Made by a program: the position numbers and the translations under genes. From Portulaca oleracea (taxonomy: Eukaryota; Streptophyta; Magnoliopsida; Caryophyllales; Portulacaceae), in assembly GCA_029582165.1 (NCBI GenBank), contig CM055880.1, positions 6,882,001-6,946,000 of the forward strand: a stretch of 64,000 nucleotides of DNA. Direction: 5' to 3'. This document shows, piece by piece, positions 22,080 through 34,581 of this stretch. Under the pieces are notes generated by a model. The model worked only from the letters and a program-made list of their open reading frames with translations, was not told where the DNA came from and did no database searches. How positions within the stretch are numbered: position 1 is the first letter of the stretch; each line of letters opens with the position of its first letter.

Positions 22080-24464
22080 ACAAACAAAAAAAACCTTTTT
22101 TTTTTTGGGAAAAGGATGGAAAATGGCAATGAATGCTTGTATGAGGTAAATGTACTTTGTATGCAAGCTGCAAATCCAGATTTTTTCCAACAGAGTTAAG
22201 ATGTTGCCTGACCAAGTAACAGAGCCTAGAAAGGTACACTGATGATATTTCCTTCAAGGATAGTTCATCACTGAAGATTCAGAGTCTCTGATACATTACA
22301 AGCTTTTCTCTGTTCATATTCAAAGATTTAGTTTTTGGGAATTCCTAGACCAATCTAAACACGAACCTTGTAACGAAATGGAAGAGTAGCGAATTCTGCC
22401 GTCAGATATAGTTGCATCTCAAATCAATCCATGTTCTCACGAATTTAATATGAGAATTTCCTTGCGTTCCACTTCCACTCCTTAGTGGCTTTGTCTACTT
22501 ACCCTTATTTAGTAACCTGAGAACATTGAAATATGTAGGCTTCGAAGTAAAGGATTTTTCCCGTGAAAAAGCTTTTATGGCTAAGAAGAGGATGTGGTTT
22601 ATCTGTTGTGGGTAGTGCCGTGCACTTGTTGAATTTTGGGCATCATGTTCTTTGGTGGTTACAATGGAGATTGAGCAGAAAGTATCTTGTTAGTGAGTAT
22701 TTGTCTGCAGAATGCTCAAGTTCAAAACTCATTTGTGGAGCAGTTTGATCAGTGAAATGATGGTATAAGATGTTTAAACTAATCAGTGACGAAAGGGTTT
22801 TCGTGCCTTTCTGGAGGCTGCTGATCTGTCATCAGAATACTGCAGTTTTACATTCCTTCATACGGAAATTCTATTTTTAGGTGGAGATTGTGGTCAAGAA
22901 TGGGAAAGTTGCGAATATAAAGACTGCTGAATTTGGATTATTGCTGGTGTTTACGGATAAAGTGAGCACAGAGTGTATTCTGAGTGTACCCTATGAAAGA
23001 GATATTATCATATTATTACTAAAGAGCCTCCTTGTTCTGGTTTACTGACACATACATTGATCTGGGCTTGTTTCACTTGAGTCTTGACTAGACACTCCAT
23101 TTTTTTTCTTTACGTTTTATATTTAATGCTGTTTTGGGGAGGCTTTGAATTAAGGATTGTCAATACTCACAGACTCACAGTTATGGCTTGTAGTTTTGAG
23201 GGTGAAGTGGCAATAATTGCTTTTGGTTTTGTGCCGATTTGCGGTGTGCTTTAATGAGAAAGACAATCATATTTGCTTGGACAATGAGGTGCTCAAACGA
23301 ATAGATGGGGGATATAGGAGTGCTTTTGGCTGTTCTTTGCTTAGATTGCTAGGAATTTGTGTGGTTTGACAGTGACATAATCCAAAAGAATTGACCAAAT
23401 TCATGGCTGTTGTATTTAGTTCTGTCACTTAGGACGTTATTATGTCCTTTGGGGATCTTACTATGTCATTATGAATGCTGGTATTGAGCTAATGACTAAG
23501 TTACGGGGTTTATGGAGAACTTAGTATTCATGTACTCCATTTTGGAAGTAGTTTTTAGAATATCTCTTGAAGCACTCTGCTTCAAAAATGTGCGTGTTTG
23601 GTACTTTGGTGTACAGTGGGCACACTAGAGTAGTAGAGATGATTTCATGTGCTACGGGAACACAAGTGTGTTGTATCTTGAAACTGTTTTAAAAGATACT
23701 TATAATCTAAAAGAAAAGTTTCAAAAAGCAACTCAGGGGTACTTCATCTTGCGGAAACGACTTTTAGGATCCCATGTTTCTAGAATGTATTTTTAAGCCC
23801 CATTATTTTAAGGTTAGCGATTGCTAGGGTAGAAATCCAATTATTTGAACATGTTTCCGGCGAGATTACCTAGACTACCTAAACCTTCAAGCAACTTCCC
23901 AGTTCCCACCAAAATCTCACCGGAAACATGTTTGAATAATCGAATTTTCCCTAGCTATTGCTAACCTTAAAACATGGGTACCTAAAAATAGTTTCCACAA
24001 AATGTGAGGTACCCTGAGTCATCTTTTTTTTTTTTTGTTCTTTTGCCTTTTAAAATGTCTTTGCATCTCTGCCCAATGCATACTTAATGAGCAATCTCTG
24101 ACCTTCTGACAAGGAAGATTTGTATGTAGTTTGTGCTCAACACTGTGCGGTTTTCGCCCATTTTCAACTGTTAACCGCAAATTTTTTACCTGAACACAGG
24201 AAATCAAAGAAAATGGCTCCGCCATACCGGGTAATTCTGCACAATGACAACTTCAACAAAAGGGAATACGTGGTGCAGGTCCTGATGAAGGTCATACCGG
24301 GAATGACGGTTGACAACGCAGTAAATATCATGCAGGAGGCGCACCACAACGGATTATCAGTGGTGATAATATGTGCACAGGCAGATGCCGAAGAGCACTG
24401 CATGCAGTTGCGGGGCAACGGACTTCTAAGTAGTGTGGAACCAGCAAGTGGTGGAGGATGCTAA
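20817..24464 (+). CDS. CLPS1: Chloroplast ATP-dependent Clp protease adaptor CLPS1
   Basis: Three exons (20817-20880, 21878-22022, 24200-24464) join in frame to 157 aa, the usual length of plant CLPS1 (about 159). Residues 1-70 are a serine/lysine-containing leader that looks like a chloroplast transit region. The ClpS core (about 71-145) contains PPYRVILHNDNFNKREYVV and IMQEAHHNGLSVVI. Known ClpS proteins bind N-terminal degrons and hand substrates to the ClpC chaperone of the stromal Clp protease. The HND (84-86) and the histidine of EAHHNG (118) match the substrate-pocket region, and the protein ends in GGGC. Intron 2 is 2.2 kb and holds a poly-C/(CA)n tract and a foldback element. The exon 2 acceptor is a tandem GCAGCAG. 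The gene looks intact. Confidence 0.95.
22048..22082. repeat. Poly-C followed by (CA)n in CLPS1 intron 2
   Basis: About 18 C then eight CA units. Length in such tracts is often unreliable in assemblies. Confidence 0.9.
23734..24016. mobile_element. Foldback MITE in CLPS1 intron 2
   Basis: The ends CAGGGGTACTTCATCTTGCG and TTTGTGGAAAC...GGTACCCTG are inverted repeats that extend inwards for about 90 bases (GGTTAGCGATTGCTAGGG pairs with CCCTAGCTATTGCTAACC). The CAGGGGT end suggests hAT, but flanking octamers (AAGCAACT and AGTCATCT) match only in part. The right end is about 180 bases before the exon 3 acceptor. Confidence 0.6.
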
Positions 24465-25539
24465 ACAGAGCTCGGTGCCTGTTTAATTCGTATGAGAAAA
24501 TGTTGGTAAATATTAACTTTATCGATATGTGTATATATTTGATGTACTACTCGTCATCGTCGGTCCATGTGAACCTTGGTGGAGTCATTATATACATGAT
24601 ACTGCTACTCGGTTCTCCGGTTGGCTGAATGTACTGGACAGATTCGATAAAATTGCATCAGTGGATTGGTGGACTCATTATATACGCGCGTGTTTGTGTG
24701 TGTGTTGTTCATGAAGAGGGATTATCGATCCCTAGCATAATAGCATGAGCATGAGATAGTCAAGTGTTGCATGACTTGATCTCCTGTGGTTGGATTAGAC
24801 CTTGCTAAAACGCAGTTGGAACCAGTCAGGGTGGGTTAGAACTTGGAACTTCATAGAGTTGGCAAAATTTTGTCCCGCTCAAATACTTGAATTTGTCCGA
24901 CCTAAAAAGATCTGGTCCAGTCATAGATTTTTCGTCCAAGTTTTGACCGTGACCAATTTGACAGAAAATCCGACATCATATTTCTCTTTTTCTATTGTCC
25001 GAACCCGACTTCAACCCCAAGATAGGGCTCATTTGGATTGTCCGATCTCGTTTGACCCGAAAAACTTTTGGAGTTGCTTGACTCTCAAGTGGACCCACTT
25101 TTAACTCTTTTGCGCCCCATGTATAGGGCTATGTGCAGTCCACTTCGCACTGAAAAAATATTTGTATCCAATTCATGAACCAAACTGAAGAACGTGAACT
25201 AAATCTACTTACTAAATAAAAATGACTCAACAACTAAAATTTTAGGGTTTTTTATAATCTCTCTCATTCCATGTCTAACTCCTAGTTTTTGTGCCAAAGC
25301 CAGTTTGAAACCTTCTTGATCCACTTAATTCCTGGCCTAATATTAGAAGGACTCGCAATGGAAGTTGTTGCGGTAGAGCGAGCTCTAAATGCAAAAACTT
25401 TAGGGGGAAAAACCTATTGCATGCAAGTGGGAACTTATGAAGAGCTTAATTTGATCTGTGTATCCCCTTGTCCATTATTTTGAATTGAACCGCATGTAAA
25501 CTTTACAAGAACTTACGTATCAATGTATCATATACATTA
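24465..25539. other. Intergenic DNA between CLPS1 and the P450
   Basis: The two genes converge here. The spacer holds the CLPS1 3' UTR and one copy (about 24856-25100) of a dispersed repeat family. Confidence 0.5.
24856..25100 (+). repeat. Dispersed repeat family D, copy 1
   Basis: It starts GAGTTGGCAAAATTTTGTCC and continues with TTGTCCGACCT, ATAGATTTTTCGTCC and TTTTTCTATTGTCCGAACCC. The same ordered phrases occur at about 55945-56210 and 63358-63645. It has no coding capacity and is probably an old non-autonomous DNA element. Confidence 0.55.
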
Positions 25540-28500
25540 CTACAAAGGATGATCCTTATTGAGGGTGGGAATTAAAATTAAAGGGTTTTTCTTCCTAACA
25601 TCCAACCCAAATATTTCTGTAAAATCCAACTGATGAGCTTCAACATCATTCGGCAACCCCCAATCGAAATGGTACAACATCCTAGCCAAAGTGAGCTCTA
25701 TCGTAGCCAATGCAAACCCAAATCCAGGGCACCCTCTCCGACCACCTCCGAATGGCAACAACCTCAAGTCTTGATCCTTGTAATATGCTCTTACCTAATC
25801 ACAAGCACAATAAGTTCAATTTATAATAAACTCAATCAAATGTTTGATTTCGATTTCAAAGTTTCACTTGCGGTTAACTACAAACTGGTTAACTGTATAA
25901 TACGGTTTAGGTTTACGTTTACAAAACCCGTAAACCGTAAGAGTAGTTAACTGCAAATGTGGTTAATCGGCTATACCCACCCCTAATTGATAAGTTACCG
26001 AAAACCAAGCTGTAAAAAGCTATCCTTTTTGACAATTACAAGTCATGCTTTCAATAGATAATAATTAAAAGCATGGGTACAGGCGCATATTTTTTTTATT
26101 TCTGTTGGCTAAATCCAAATACAAACTCATTCAATTTGTCCAACCCGGAATAAGAAAGGGAGAAAAAAAAATGGACATTGATCGAAGATTAATCTTGTAC
26201 CTGATCATGACCGTTATGAGTCTCCTCCACCAAGAACCTCATTGGGTTGAACCGCAAAGGGTCATCCCACGAGCCCGGGTCCCGATCAATGGCATAAGCA
26301 TTGACCAGGACCCGGGTCTTAGGTGGGATGTAGTAGCCGTCGATCATGCATGGGCCCATGGACTCACGTGGGACTAGAAGTGGGACCGGTGGGTGCAGCC
26401 TAAGGGCCTCCTTGATTATGGCTTTGAGGAGCCCAAGTTGAGGGAGGTGGGCCTCATTGATCTTGTTTCCTTTGGGCCTCAGCCCACGAACTTCATCTTG
26501 GGCTTTCTTCATTAGAGTTGGGCTTCGAGCAAGCTCAGTCATCGTGAATTCCAGGGCTGACGCTGTTGTATCTGTCCCCGCAACAAACATGTCCTGTTTT
26601 GTTCATGTGAAAACATTCAGCTTAAATTTAGTGTAAAATCTTTAAAAAGAAAAGGTTAAGCAACATAATTTGAGTGCTTAATGATTTTCCACCTTCTTTC
26701 ATTGCATTTTCTTGACTTTTTTTTTAATACAGACTGGTTTTAATTATAACATGCCCCTGGGCCTTTTTATGCTCCCAAAACTATTATTTATTAATTATTA
26801 ATAGTATTAAGATTCTTCTATCTCCCTTAAAATTAATATAAAATATCATATTAAAGAAAATTTTCTTTAAATATTTTATTTTTTAAAATAAAATTTAAAT
26901 ATGGAACCGATGGAGTGATAATTAATAAAAAAATTAAACACAAACAGCAACTGACAACTGGCGCCTACATAGTGACGATGGTTAATTTGGATTTTGAAAT
27001 TCAGAAGTGAAGCTTTCTCATTGAATGTAGAGTTGTGCATCTATCTGTATAACTATTAACTGTTTCAGGTCGAATTAAATACTATCTCCGTCCCTAAAGT
27101 TGTGTCAATTTAACTAAACTTTGACAGTTGATTACTTACAAATTATAATGAGTTACAATATAAAATTAACATCATTTGATTTCTAGTACTATATCTTTCC
27201 AATAGTGGTGATTTCATATTGTAAATCATCGTAATTTGTAAGTAATCAACGGTCAAAATTTAGTCAAACTGACACTCATTTAGGGACGGAACTACTACAA
27301 TAATACCAAAACAAAGAGAGAGAGAGAACAGTTGAAGCGTGCATTTGACATCACTACAGCCATGCACATGCAAGTTTGGACAACTTGCTTAGCAAAGCAA
27401 TTCTTAGCTCTTATTCGACTCCATCAACCTACGTATATCTTGAATTTACCATTAGTAATTTATTAATCTTCAATACTGGTCCATATTGTTAATAATTAGT
27501 ATCAATTAATACTAATGAGTTCTGATCAATAATTTTTTTATGAAAGAATTCTTGCTGATCAATATTAATATATAACTACTGATTGCACTTAAAAGTATAA
27601 TCTGAATGTTGATAAATGTTACTAGTCTTGATTAGTGACAATCACAACTTATGAGTTTTAATGAATGCCGGTTGAATACCGATCATGAATACTTATGATA
27701 AGTTGAAAAGAATAAATTTTAGGGAATTTTTTGTTAGAGTATAAAACCATTATTGGACCTACAACTATCAGCTTAAGCTCTTGGTTGAAATAGTTCCATA
27801 TTGTATCAGAGTCGGACCTGAGCAAGAAGTCTCACATTCGAATCTCAACACCCTCCATATTCATTTGCGCAAGGTGAGTGAGGGGACGTGTTAGACTATA
27901 AAACCATCATTTGAACTACAACTATCAGCTTAAGCTTTTGGTTAAGACCCCAGAAAACATCAAATGGTAAAGATTCAAGATGACATTGAGCTAAGAAATA
28001 GTCAAAATTACCAAGACGAGAGCTTTGACATTATCATCAGTGATAGGCACTTGCAAACCCTCTTGTTTCTGTACCCTCAGCAACACATCCACAAAATCCT
28101 CCTTATCAGTCTTCTTTTTCTTCAAATGTTCTTCTATTATCTCCTCACAAACACTCCTCAACTCCTCCAGGTTCCTCTCAAGCCTCCTCCTGAACCCACT
28201 CGCCGAGTTAACCCACCCCCAACTCGGGAAGAAGTCCCCCATGCAGAACCCCGCGAACAACTCCTGCGTCTCCGCCAACACCTCCATCCATGACCGAGTC
28301 GACTCGGTATCCATGAACGATCTCCCGAAGGCGACTCGACACAGGACGTTGTTCGCTAAGTCGAAGAACAGCCGGCTCACGTCAACCTCTGACTCGGACT
28401 GAGTCGACACGGCGTGCAGCACCCGAGTCGTCTCCTCGTCCCGGACGAGCCGGAACGAGTCGACCCGCCGCGGGCTGAGCAGCTCGGCGACGCAGATCCT

Positions 28501-28908
28501 CCGAGCCTGCCGCCAGTACGGGCCGTACGGGGAGAATGTGACGTCGGAGCACCCGAAGGAGAGGTACTGGGCCGCGATCAGCTGTGGACGGGTGCAGAAT
28601 ACGTGGTCGTGGACCTTTAGGACTTCGTTGGCCAGTTGGGCTGAGGAGATTACTATGGTTGGGACCTGGCCCAGTTTGAGGTGCACGATCGGGCCGTACT
28701 TTTGGGCCAGCTTGGTGAGGGAGTGGTGAGGCATGTCTGTCAGGAGGTGGAGGTGACCGATGATAGGGAGCCTTGGCGGTGATGGTGGAAGGGTGACGGA
28801 GGGCTGTCCTAACCGTCGGATCTTTATCCTATGGCTGATGATGTAGTACATAAGGGTGACTAGTAATGTGGTGACGGTGATGAAGAGTACCATGTTGGTG
28901 TTGTTCAT
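25540..28908 (-). CDS. Cytochrome P450, CYP71 clan
   Basis: Three exons on the minus strand (28908-28012, 26593-26201, 25794-25540) give 514 aa. The start is the ATG at 28908 (MNNTNMVLFITVTTLLV), which gives a membrane anchor followed by the proline hinge LPPSPPRLPIIGH (40-52), as in ER-bound plant P450s. Family motifs are the oxygen-binding I-helix AGTDTT (304-309, first residues of exon 2), ExxR as EALR (361-364), the PERF-type FNPMRF, and the heme loop PFGGGRRGCPG with Cys452. It resembles CYP71 enzymes, NADPH-dependent monooxygenases of specialised metabolism; substrate and subfamily cannot be told. Exon 3 could start at 25794 (VRAYYKDQDL) or 15 bases later (25779); I prefer the longer form for length and phase. 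Intron 1 (1.4 kb) carries a Stowaway MITE and a TRIM. Confidence 0.93.
27082..27295. mobile_element. Stowaway-type MITE (family B) in P450 intron 1
   Basis: Ends CTATCTCCGTCCCTAAAG and its partner TTTAGGGACGGAACTAC are flanked by TA. Long internal arms pair (CAGTTGATTACTTACAAATT with AATTTGTAAGTAATCAACGG). The same family occurs at 36137-36351. Confidence 0.75.
27732..27948 (+). mobile_element. TRIM (miniature LTR retrotransposon) in P450 intron 1
   Basis: Two direct repeats of about 60-67 bases start TGTTAGAGTATAAAACCAT (27732) and TGTTAGACTATAAAACCAT (27889). The first ends CA at 27798 and is followed by TTGTATCAGAGTC, a near match to the initiator tRNA-Met primer site. Before the second repeat is GAGTGAGGGGACG, a polypurine tract. 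The internal part is about 90 bases with no coding potential. Size and order are those of a TRIM. The 3' boundary is approximate. Confidence 0.7.
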
Positions 28909-29048
28909 CTCTACCAAGCTTACCTAGTCCCCTTGTTTTAGTTCCTAACAATATGTTTTTCTCCAACTTCCTAATAAGGGACTCCCAAGTCCTAAGATGG
29001 AGACCACTTTTGTGTTCTTTCACTTCATATACCAGTAAGGATGGTGTG

Positions 29049-29056
29049 ATATATAG
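29049..29056 (-). promoter_or_regulatory. Candidate TATA box of the P450 gene
   Basis: The minus strand reads CTATATAT about 140 bases upstream of the P450 start codon. Confidence 0.35.
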
Positions 29057-29079
29057 GGAATTGGAGTCAAAGAATGGTT

Positions 29080-30405
29080 ATCCATTTAGGAATGGTCCGA
29101 TGTAGCTTACATAGTTATCTGTATCGTAATTCAGGTTCAGGTCACTTCAACGTTATCTGTATCATAGTTCAGGTTCAGGTCACTTCATGCAGATTCAGAC
29201 AATTTGAACACTTGAACAAAACCCACAAACCCAAATTTTATCTAAATCTCAAATCTGGACACTTTATCATGTCTTAGGCCGAATTCGAATTATCCGAATT
29301 TCATGTCTCAATTTAATCAGAGTTGAGAGGATTGAACAATTTTACCCAATGTCCGAATTTGTTAAACACAATCCAAGCATTCGATTCAAGCTCAGAGATT
29401 GTCCAAATAAAAATTTTTGGACCTAAATTTTAACTAAAATTTGACACAAAACCCAAACAACCGAATTTGCAACCCCGAACCCAAATCCAACCCAATTTTG
29501 TATTCGGACAAAAGGTGATCATACCCTCTTATCTAACAACAAATATACAACCAAAATCATTTATGTTAGTCTAGCTCATGATCTAGCTCCTAACTGTACC
29601 AAGTACATCATTTCCAATAATCTGCTCAACCTTTTTCATTTCAACAAGTACACATTCACACACACAGTCAAGTTGTTATAGTGGTTATATTAATACTGTA
29701 AAAATCTATGATTCAAGTTTACCAGATGAAAACCACAAAGCAACCAACATGGGAGGAATTAACCGGTGTGCCTTAAATAACAAGGGCAGCAACTGCCAAG
29801 AGTGTTTACAGAGCCAAATCTCACACAACGATCAACCAACAATGAAGACAAGCCAATAACTAAAAAAAGAAAAACACAAAGGCGCCTAAGACTATCAGCC
29901 AAACATCTAGCTGACTACGAGTTAGTTGTGCATAAAACAGCAAATATCCATGGGCAATAATATCACATGTTCCCGAGTATGAGCGCAAGGCAACTATATT
30001 CGGTTTGATTAATCAATCCTTTTCCAGGGGTATTAGTTGTTGTCCCTTGTAGGGTTACTAGTTTTCTCATCCTTGAACAAGGCCCAACCAACATGTTTAT
30101 TCTGTATCTGTATCGATGCATGCTTCAATTCGCCATTCTAACATTCCCTACATCAACCAAAAGTACGAGATAACCATGGTTAGTTTAGTGCGGGTAAAAA
30201 TTCAGGTCCGGGTTAAATTCAGGCCGATCAAATTCATGTCAATGTCAAAATCCTGACGAAAAATTGATGTCCGGACCTAGTTTTCCTTGGTCAGACAATT
30301 TAGACGAAACTAAATCCGGGTCAAAATGAGGTGAATGCTTGTTAAACTATTCACATATTCATGATGGAAGGCAGAGTCTGAACAAACCTCTTGGAATGTT
30401 TTACC
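29080..30405. other. Intergenic DNA between the P450 promoter and the GDT1-like gene 3' end
   Basis: 29160-29520 and 30180-30340 contain degenerate repeats rich in CCGAATT, GTCCGGAC and GGGTCAAA words, like the dispersed families elsewhere in the window. The last few hundred bases probably hold the 3' UTR of the minus-strand GDT1-like gene. No open frame is supported. Confidence 0.4.
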
Positions 30406-30411
30406 ACCAGG

Positions 30412-33400
30412 CTAATCAACTGGAGTGAGGAAGGATTGGATTCCAAAAATAATGAAAAGAACACCGCCAAAAAGAGCAATCTGCATTAATGAAGTGGATA
30501 AAATTCTCGCGTTTGACGGGCAACACAAATTAAAGCAGTATATAAAGAGCAAAATTGTGGTTTAGTCCATACCACTCTCTCTGATATTTGAGAAGCTAAG
30601 CTCTTTCCACCGAGGACAGCAGCTACCGTACACAATGCTTGCCCTCTGATTACACAAAATTGGCATTAGTCTAGAAATGATCTGATTCAAAGCAGCAAGA
30701 ATACGGAAGGATAATGAGCATAATAAGTTTTTTGTCCAACATTCAGCGGCCTTTTCCTGACTTTTGGTATAAAAGGTAGGGCAACTTACAAAATTCCACC
30801 AAGAACAACGCCAAAAGGGTTCTCAGCAGCAGCTAGCCCGATGGTAGCCAACTGAAATCATCCATGGACACAGTATTAAAGAGCAGGACACCAAAATGTA
30901 GCATATACTGATCCAACATCGAAAAACGCATATGCATATGGAAATATCTAACTTTGCAAACAGTCATGAATCCTTGTCTCTAGCATTACCTGGCTCTTAT
31001 CGCCCCATTCACCGAAAAAAGTTATTGAGAATGCCTGTGGAACAACCACCACACTCGGTAAATGATGATGCTGTCTATAAAAAGTTTCACACAGGCATAT
31101 AGTATGAAGAGGCAACAGGCCTTAATACCTTTAAAAGAATAGGTGAGAAGAATTGTGTAAGGAACGGCCTTTTCTCCTTTTTCTTATCGTCGTCATCCTG
31201 AAACATGAAAGGACAGAGTACCATTTAATGCAACCACGCCAAAACTATTCATATCTTAAAGAGAAAGCAAACAAACCAGAATTGCACCCATTAAAAGACC
31301 ACTTTGATTTTCAGAGAAAATGTCCAGCCAAAGTTCATTAGGATCTGAGACAAACTGACAACATTTTTGGCCAACCACAAATTAATCTATGCACCATTAG
31401 ACGATGGCATCCCAACATTTGAAAAGCCATAGCATAGCAAGTCAAACATCATGAATTTTTCAATTGCGATAAGGTCAGTTTATATTTGACTATAATCTAA
31501 ATGTCTAAGAGAAGTGTATCATATCACTTCATTTTGTGTATTCGGCCACTAGGGACAGAGAAAACAGAGATCAGACAAATAGTCAGTTGATCTCCAGCGA
31601 GGAAAAGACAAATTACTGTAAGGGTTAATGCAGAATCCAATTATCCTACCTTGTTGCCTTTTGATGTTACTGTAGTGCCCTTGAAATCAGCATCCTATTC
31701 ATCCCACAAGAATCAAGTTATGATGATTTAACATAAACGAGTTGCAAAAACGTGCAAGAAAAAAAAAATGAATACCAACCAATTGCTTTTCAACTTCAGC
31801 CAATTCCTCAGAATCCCTGTTCATCAAATTTTAACTAGTGAAAAGCAAATAAGTGCATTTCATAAACTTTTACCCTCTTCTTCCTATTGATTATTTTGTT
31901 CAATCCAATCTCAGATGGAAAAAAGAACCAATGAAATAGAGCGACAAAACAAACACCAACAGAGAACGTTACCCATCTTCACGAAATCCGTCCCACAGCG
32001 ACCACAATCCAAACACAAAGAACAATAATGTCGTAATATGGTGGGTCCACTTACGAGACATCTGACAGTTTTACAATGATATAGCACCAGTTAAGTGTTG
32101 CAAACAGAAAAATCTTGCCAATCGATACATGGGAAACATTACCCTTTTCCTGAAGCAAAGTACAGAATTGTCTTACCAAATTTGGAGCAACCCATCCAAC
32201 GACAGCAGAGAGTATTGTCATCAACTACATAAGAAAGCTTGTTAGCAACACAACAGCTAGAAAACAGCTTGTACAAAGGTGAACTTGATGCAAGGAGAAG
32301 GATCACTCACTATCAAAGCAGACAAGCAACCAGCAAGGACAAGTCTCCTGGGATGGCGCATAGCTAATATCTTTACAAAACATCAGGAAGGCATTGAAAG
32401 TTAGCTTAGACAAAAACTGCAAAAAAAATGCTGCAGTAACATGAATACTTCGATTTACAGGAAGAATTAACGGGGAATAGGTGTTCGAGTAATCAAGATC
32501 AATATCAGTGTACATGCTTTACCCCTTCCTTAGTAACCGTAAACCCTAAACTCTAAAACCTTTCTAAGGTGGTGTATCGGCCACATTTTAAATCCATACT
32601 TTTATCCCCCCCCCCCCCCAAAAAAAAACACACACACACACACACGCAAATACAACAACACCCAGTGTGGATCCCACATACGTGGAGTCTGGGGAGACTC
32701 ATATGTAAACAACCTTACCCCATTATTGTTGTTCTACTCCCAATTAAGGATTTCTTTGTATATGCAAGTTTCTTACACTTCACTTCAAAGCTCATATTGG
32801 CAATGCTTCCACATACTCCAATCACCACAACATTGTAGTTCTATTAGAATTATAAATAAATTCAAAGGAAAGACACATAGCAAGACGGAACTAAGAATAA
32901 GCATTTTTAGCCATTATCAGCCTACAAAATTAGAAAAGGCACGATCCAAAGTAGGCGATTACTACACCACGAAATGCATTCACATATGTATTTTTGCTAC
33001 TACTTTGGTATTGCATTTTTCACCTTTGAACGGGTACATATTGCAATATTCCTTTTCTCAGCCAATTGCATTTAGCGATGTGCCAAATTCATTATTCTAA
33101 GCGAAAAGAACAACACAATTGCACTTCATAGCTATTAAGCAGGAATCTAATCACCCCCCATTAAGCAATGATTCCCACAATGCAATATTTAATCTTTTAG
33201 GCATTAGATTCTACAGAGAACCATGTTCTTTAAACCACTAACAAATAATCAAATGTAAATACACCAATCAAACATACTAGCTCTTCAAACCAAGCATCTT
33301 CCTTCCAAATTTACCACTAAAAGTTGACTATTCATTAAGGGTGTGTTTGGTTGGGATGCCAGAAAATGATCCCATTTTCCGGTGTTTGGTGCCTGGAAAA

Positions 33401-33838
33401 CCATTTTCCCAGAAAACAATTTTCCTTTACACCAAATTGAAAAAAAATCCTCCAATCTCATCCCTCTTCCTCATCTTCAACTACAATAACATACTTATAT
33501 TTGACTACAAAACAAAAAAAAAAACATCTTATAATTTATCTAACCACAATCATAACAAACAAACCCAAGTACAATTGAAATTAAAGAAAAGGAAATAGAG
33601 AAGGGAGAAATACAAACCGCGGCAGCAATGAAGGTCTTATCGCCGATCTCAGAAAGCACAGTCATGGCCAAAGACTTGGTAAACCCCTAAAAAAAGTAAA
33701 ACCCAGAAATACCCAAGTGAGACCCAAATCAAAAACCAAAGGAGAAAAGCAAAACAACCCAGAATAAGAAAAGAATGGAAGAAAACTAGAAGCAAAAATA
33801 GAAAGAGAGTGAGTGACCTGGGCAACTGATAAAGACAT
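30412..33838 (-). CDS. GDT1-like protein (UPF0016/TMEM165 cation transporter)
   Basis: Twelve small exons on the minus strand: 33838-33818, 33686-33618, 32370-32311, 32224-32177, 32061-31973, 31816-31780, 31694-31650, 31197-31129, 31034-30990, 30851-30790, 30645-30573 and 30480-30412. They join in frame to 228 aa, the length of the non-plastid GDT1-like 5 type. Both signature motifs are present: EIGDKT (20-25, exon 2) and EWGDKS (155-160, exon 9), each within a set of three hydrophobic helices, with a charged loop between (DDDKKKEKRPF). Members of this family exchange Mn2+ or Ca2+ for H+, at the Golgi in yeast and mammals; the absence of a transit peptide suggests endomembrane rather than chloroplast location. 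All junctions are GT-AG and no lesion is seen. Most exons were too short to appear as open frames. Confidence 0.94.
32606..32644. repeat. Poly-C, poly-A and (CA)n tract in GDT1-like intron 2
   Basis: A compound simple repeat of about 13 C, 8 A and 9 CA units. Confidence 0.9.
33338..33430 (+). repeat. MITE end fragment in GDT1-like intron 2
   Basis: GGGTGTGTTTGGTTGGGATG followed by several ATTTTCC and AGAAAA words looks like the end of a Harbinger/Tourist-type element. No matching inverted end was identified. Confidence 0.35.
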
Positions 33839-34101
33839 GATGTTAATTTGTATCAATTAGCCCAGAGGATGTGACTGGATTTCTGGGTTTGAGAAGGATG
33901 AATTTGGGTTTGGCTCCCCCTGTGTGTTTGTAACTGGGGAAGTAAAAGTGGGGGGACGATGGATTTGGGGAAGCTGAGAAGGTTTATGAGTATGGAAGTC
34001 AGGGCTCAGGAGAAGAAGAGAGAGAGCTGAATGATTATGTAATTTGTGTGGCGTGTTGGGAAAAGCACCCTCTTTTTTTTTTTTTTTTGCGGCTGCGTTT
34101 G

Positions 34102-34109
34102 GGTATATA
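34102..34109 (-). promoter_or_regulatory. Candidate TATA box of the GDT1-like gene
   Basis: The minus strand reads AGATATATAC about 265 bases upstream of the start codon at 33838. It is weak evidence, based on sequence and position only. Confidence 0.2.
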
Positions 34110-34581
34110 TCTAATCTCACCTTCCGCTGCCCATTAGTGCTTTTCAATCCTTAATTACTTCCTTAATTATTTATATCATCTTTTTTTAGTCCAAATTGTA
34201 CCATATTCATCCCAAAATATTTGTCAACTCAACTAACGGTTTTAACGGGTATTGGAGTATGCTATTGGTAATGGTGTCCTTGGAATTGGAGAATAAGATG
34301 AAGGATGAGTTGGATATGAAGTGATAAAATAGTATTAGATAGAAAAAAAAGGAAAAACTATGAAAAAAATACAATAATTAAAATTGAGGGAACCATTTTT
34401 TTCTCCCTCTCTCTTTCTCTCTCCCCCTTTCCTCCCTCTTCTCTCTTTTGTGTCCCTCATTGCGAGGATGAATCCTTCTCCCTCAATTCCCCACCCCCCC
34501 CCTTTTATTTTATTTTTTATCTTTCCTCCATCCTTTTGGGTAAAAGGATGCAATTACACATATCCTTATGACCATATTCTT

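Noticed and set aside
28025..28729. Plus-strand frames over P450 exon 1
   Set aside because: Shadows of a conserved P450 exon on the minus strand.
25540..33838. Metabolic gene cluster around the P450
   Set aside because: The neighbours (CLPS1, GDT1-like) are housekeeping or transport genes without pathway links, and no transferase, terpene synthase or second P450 is present.
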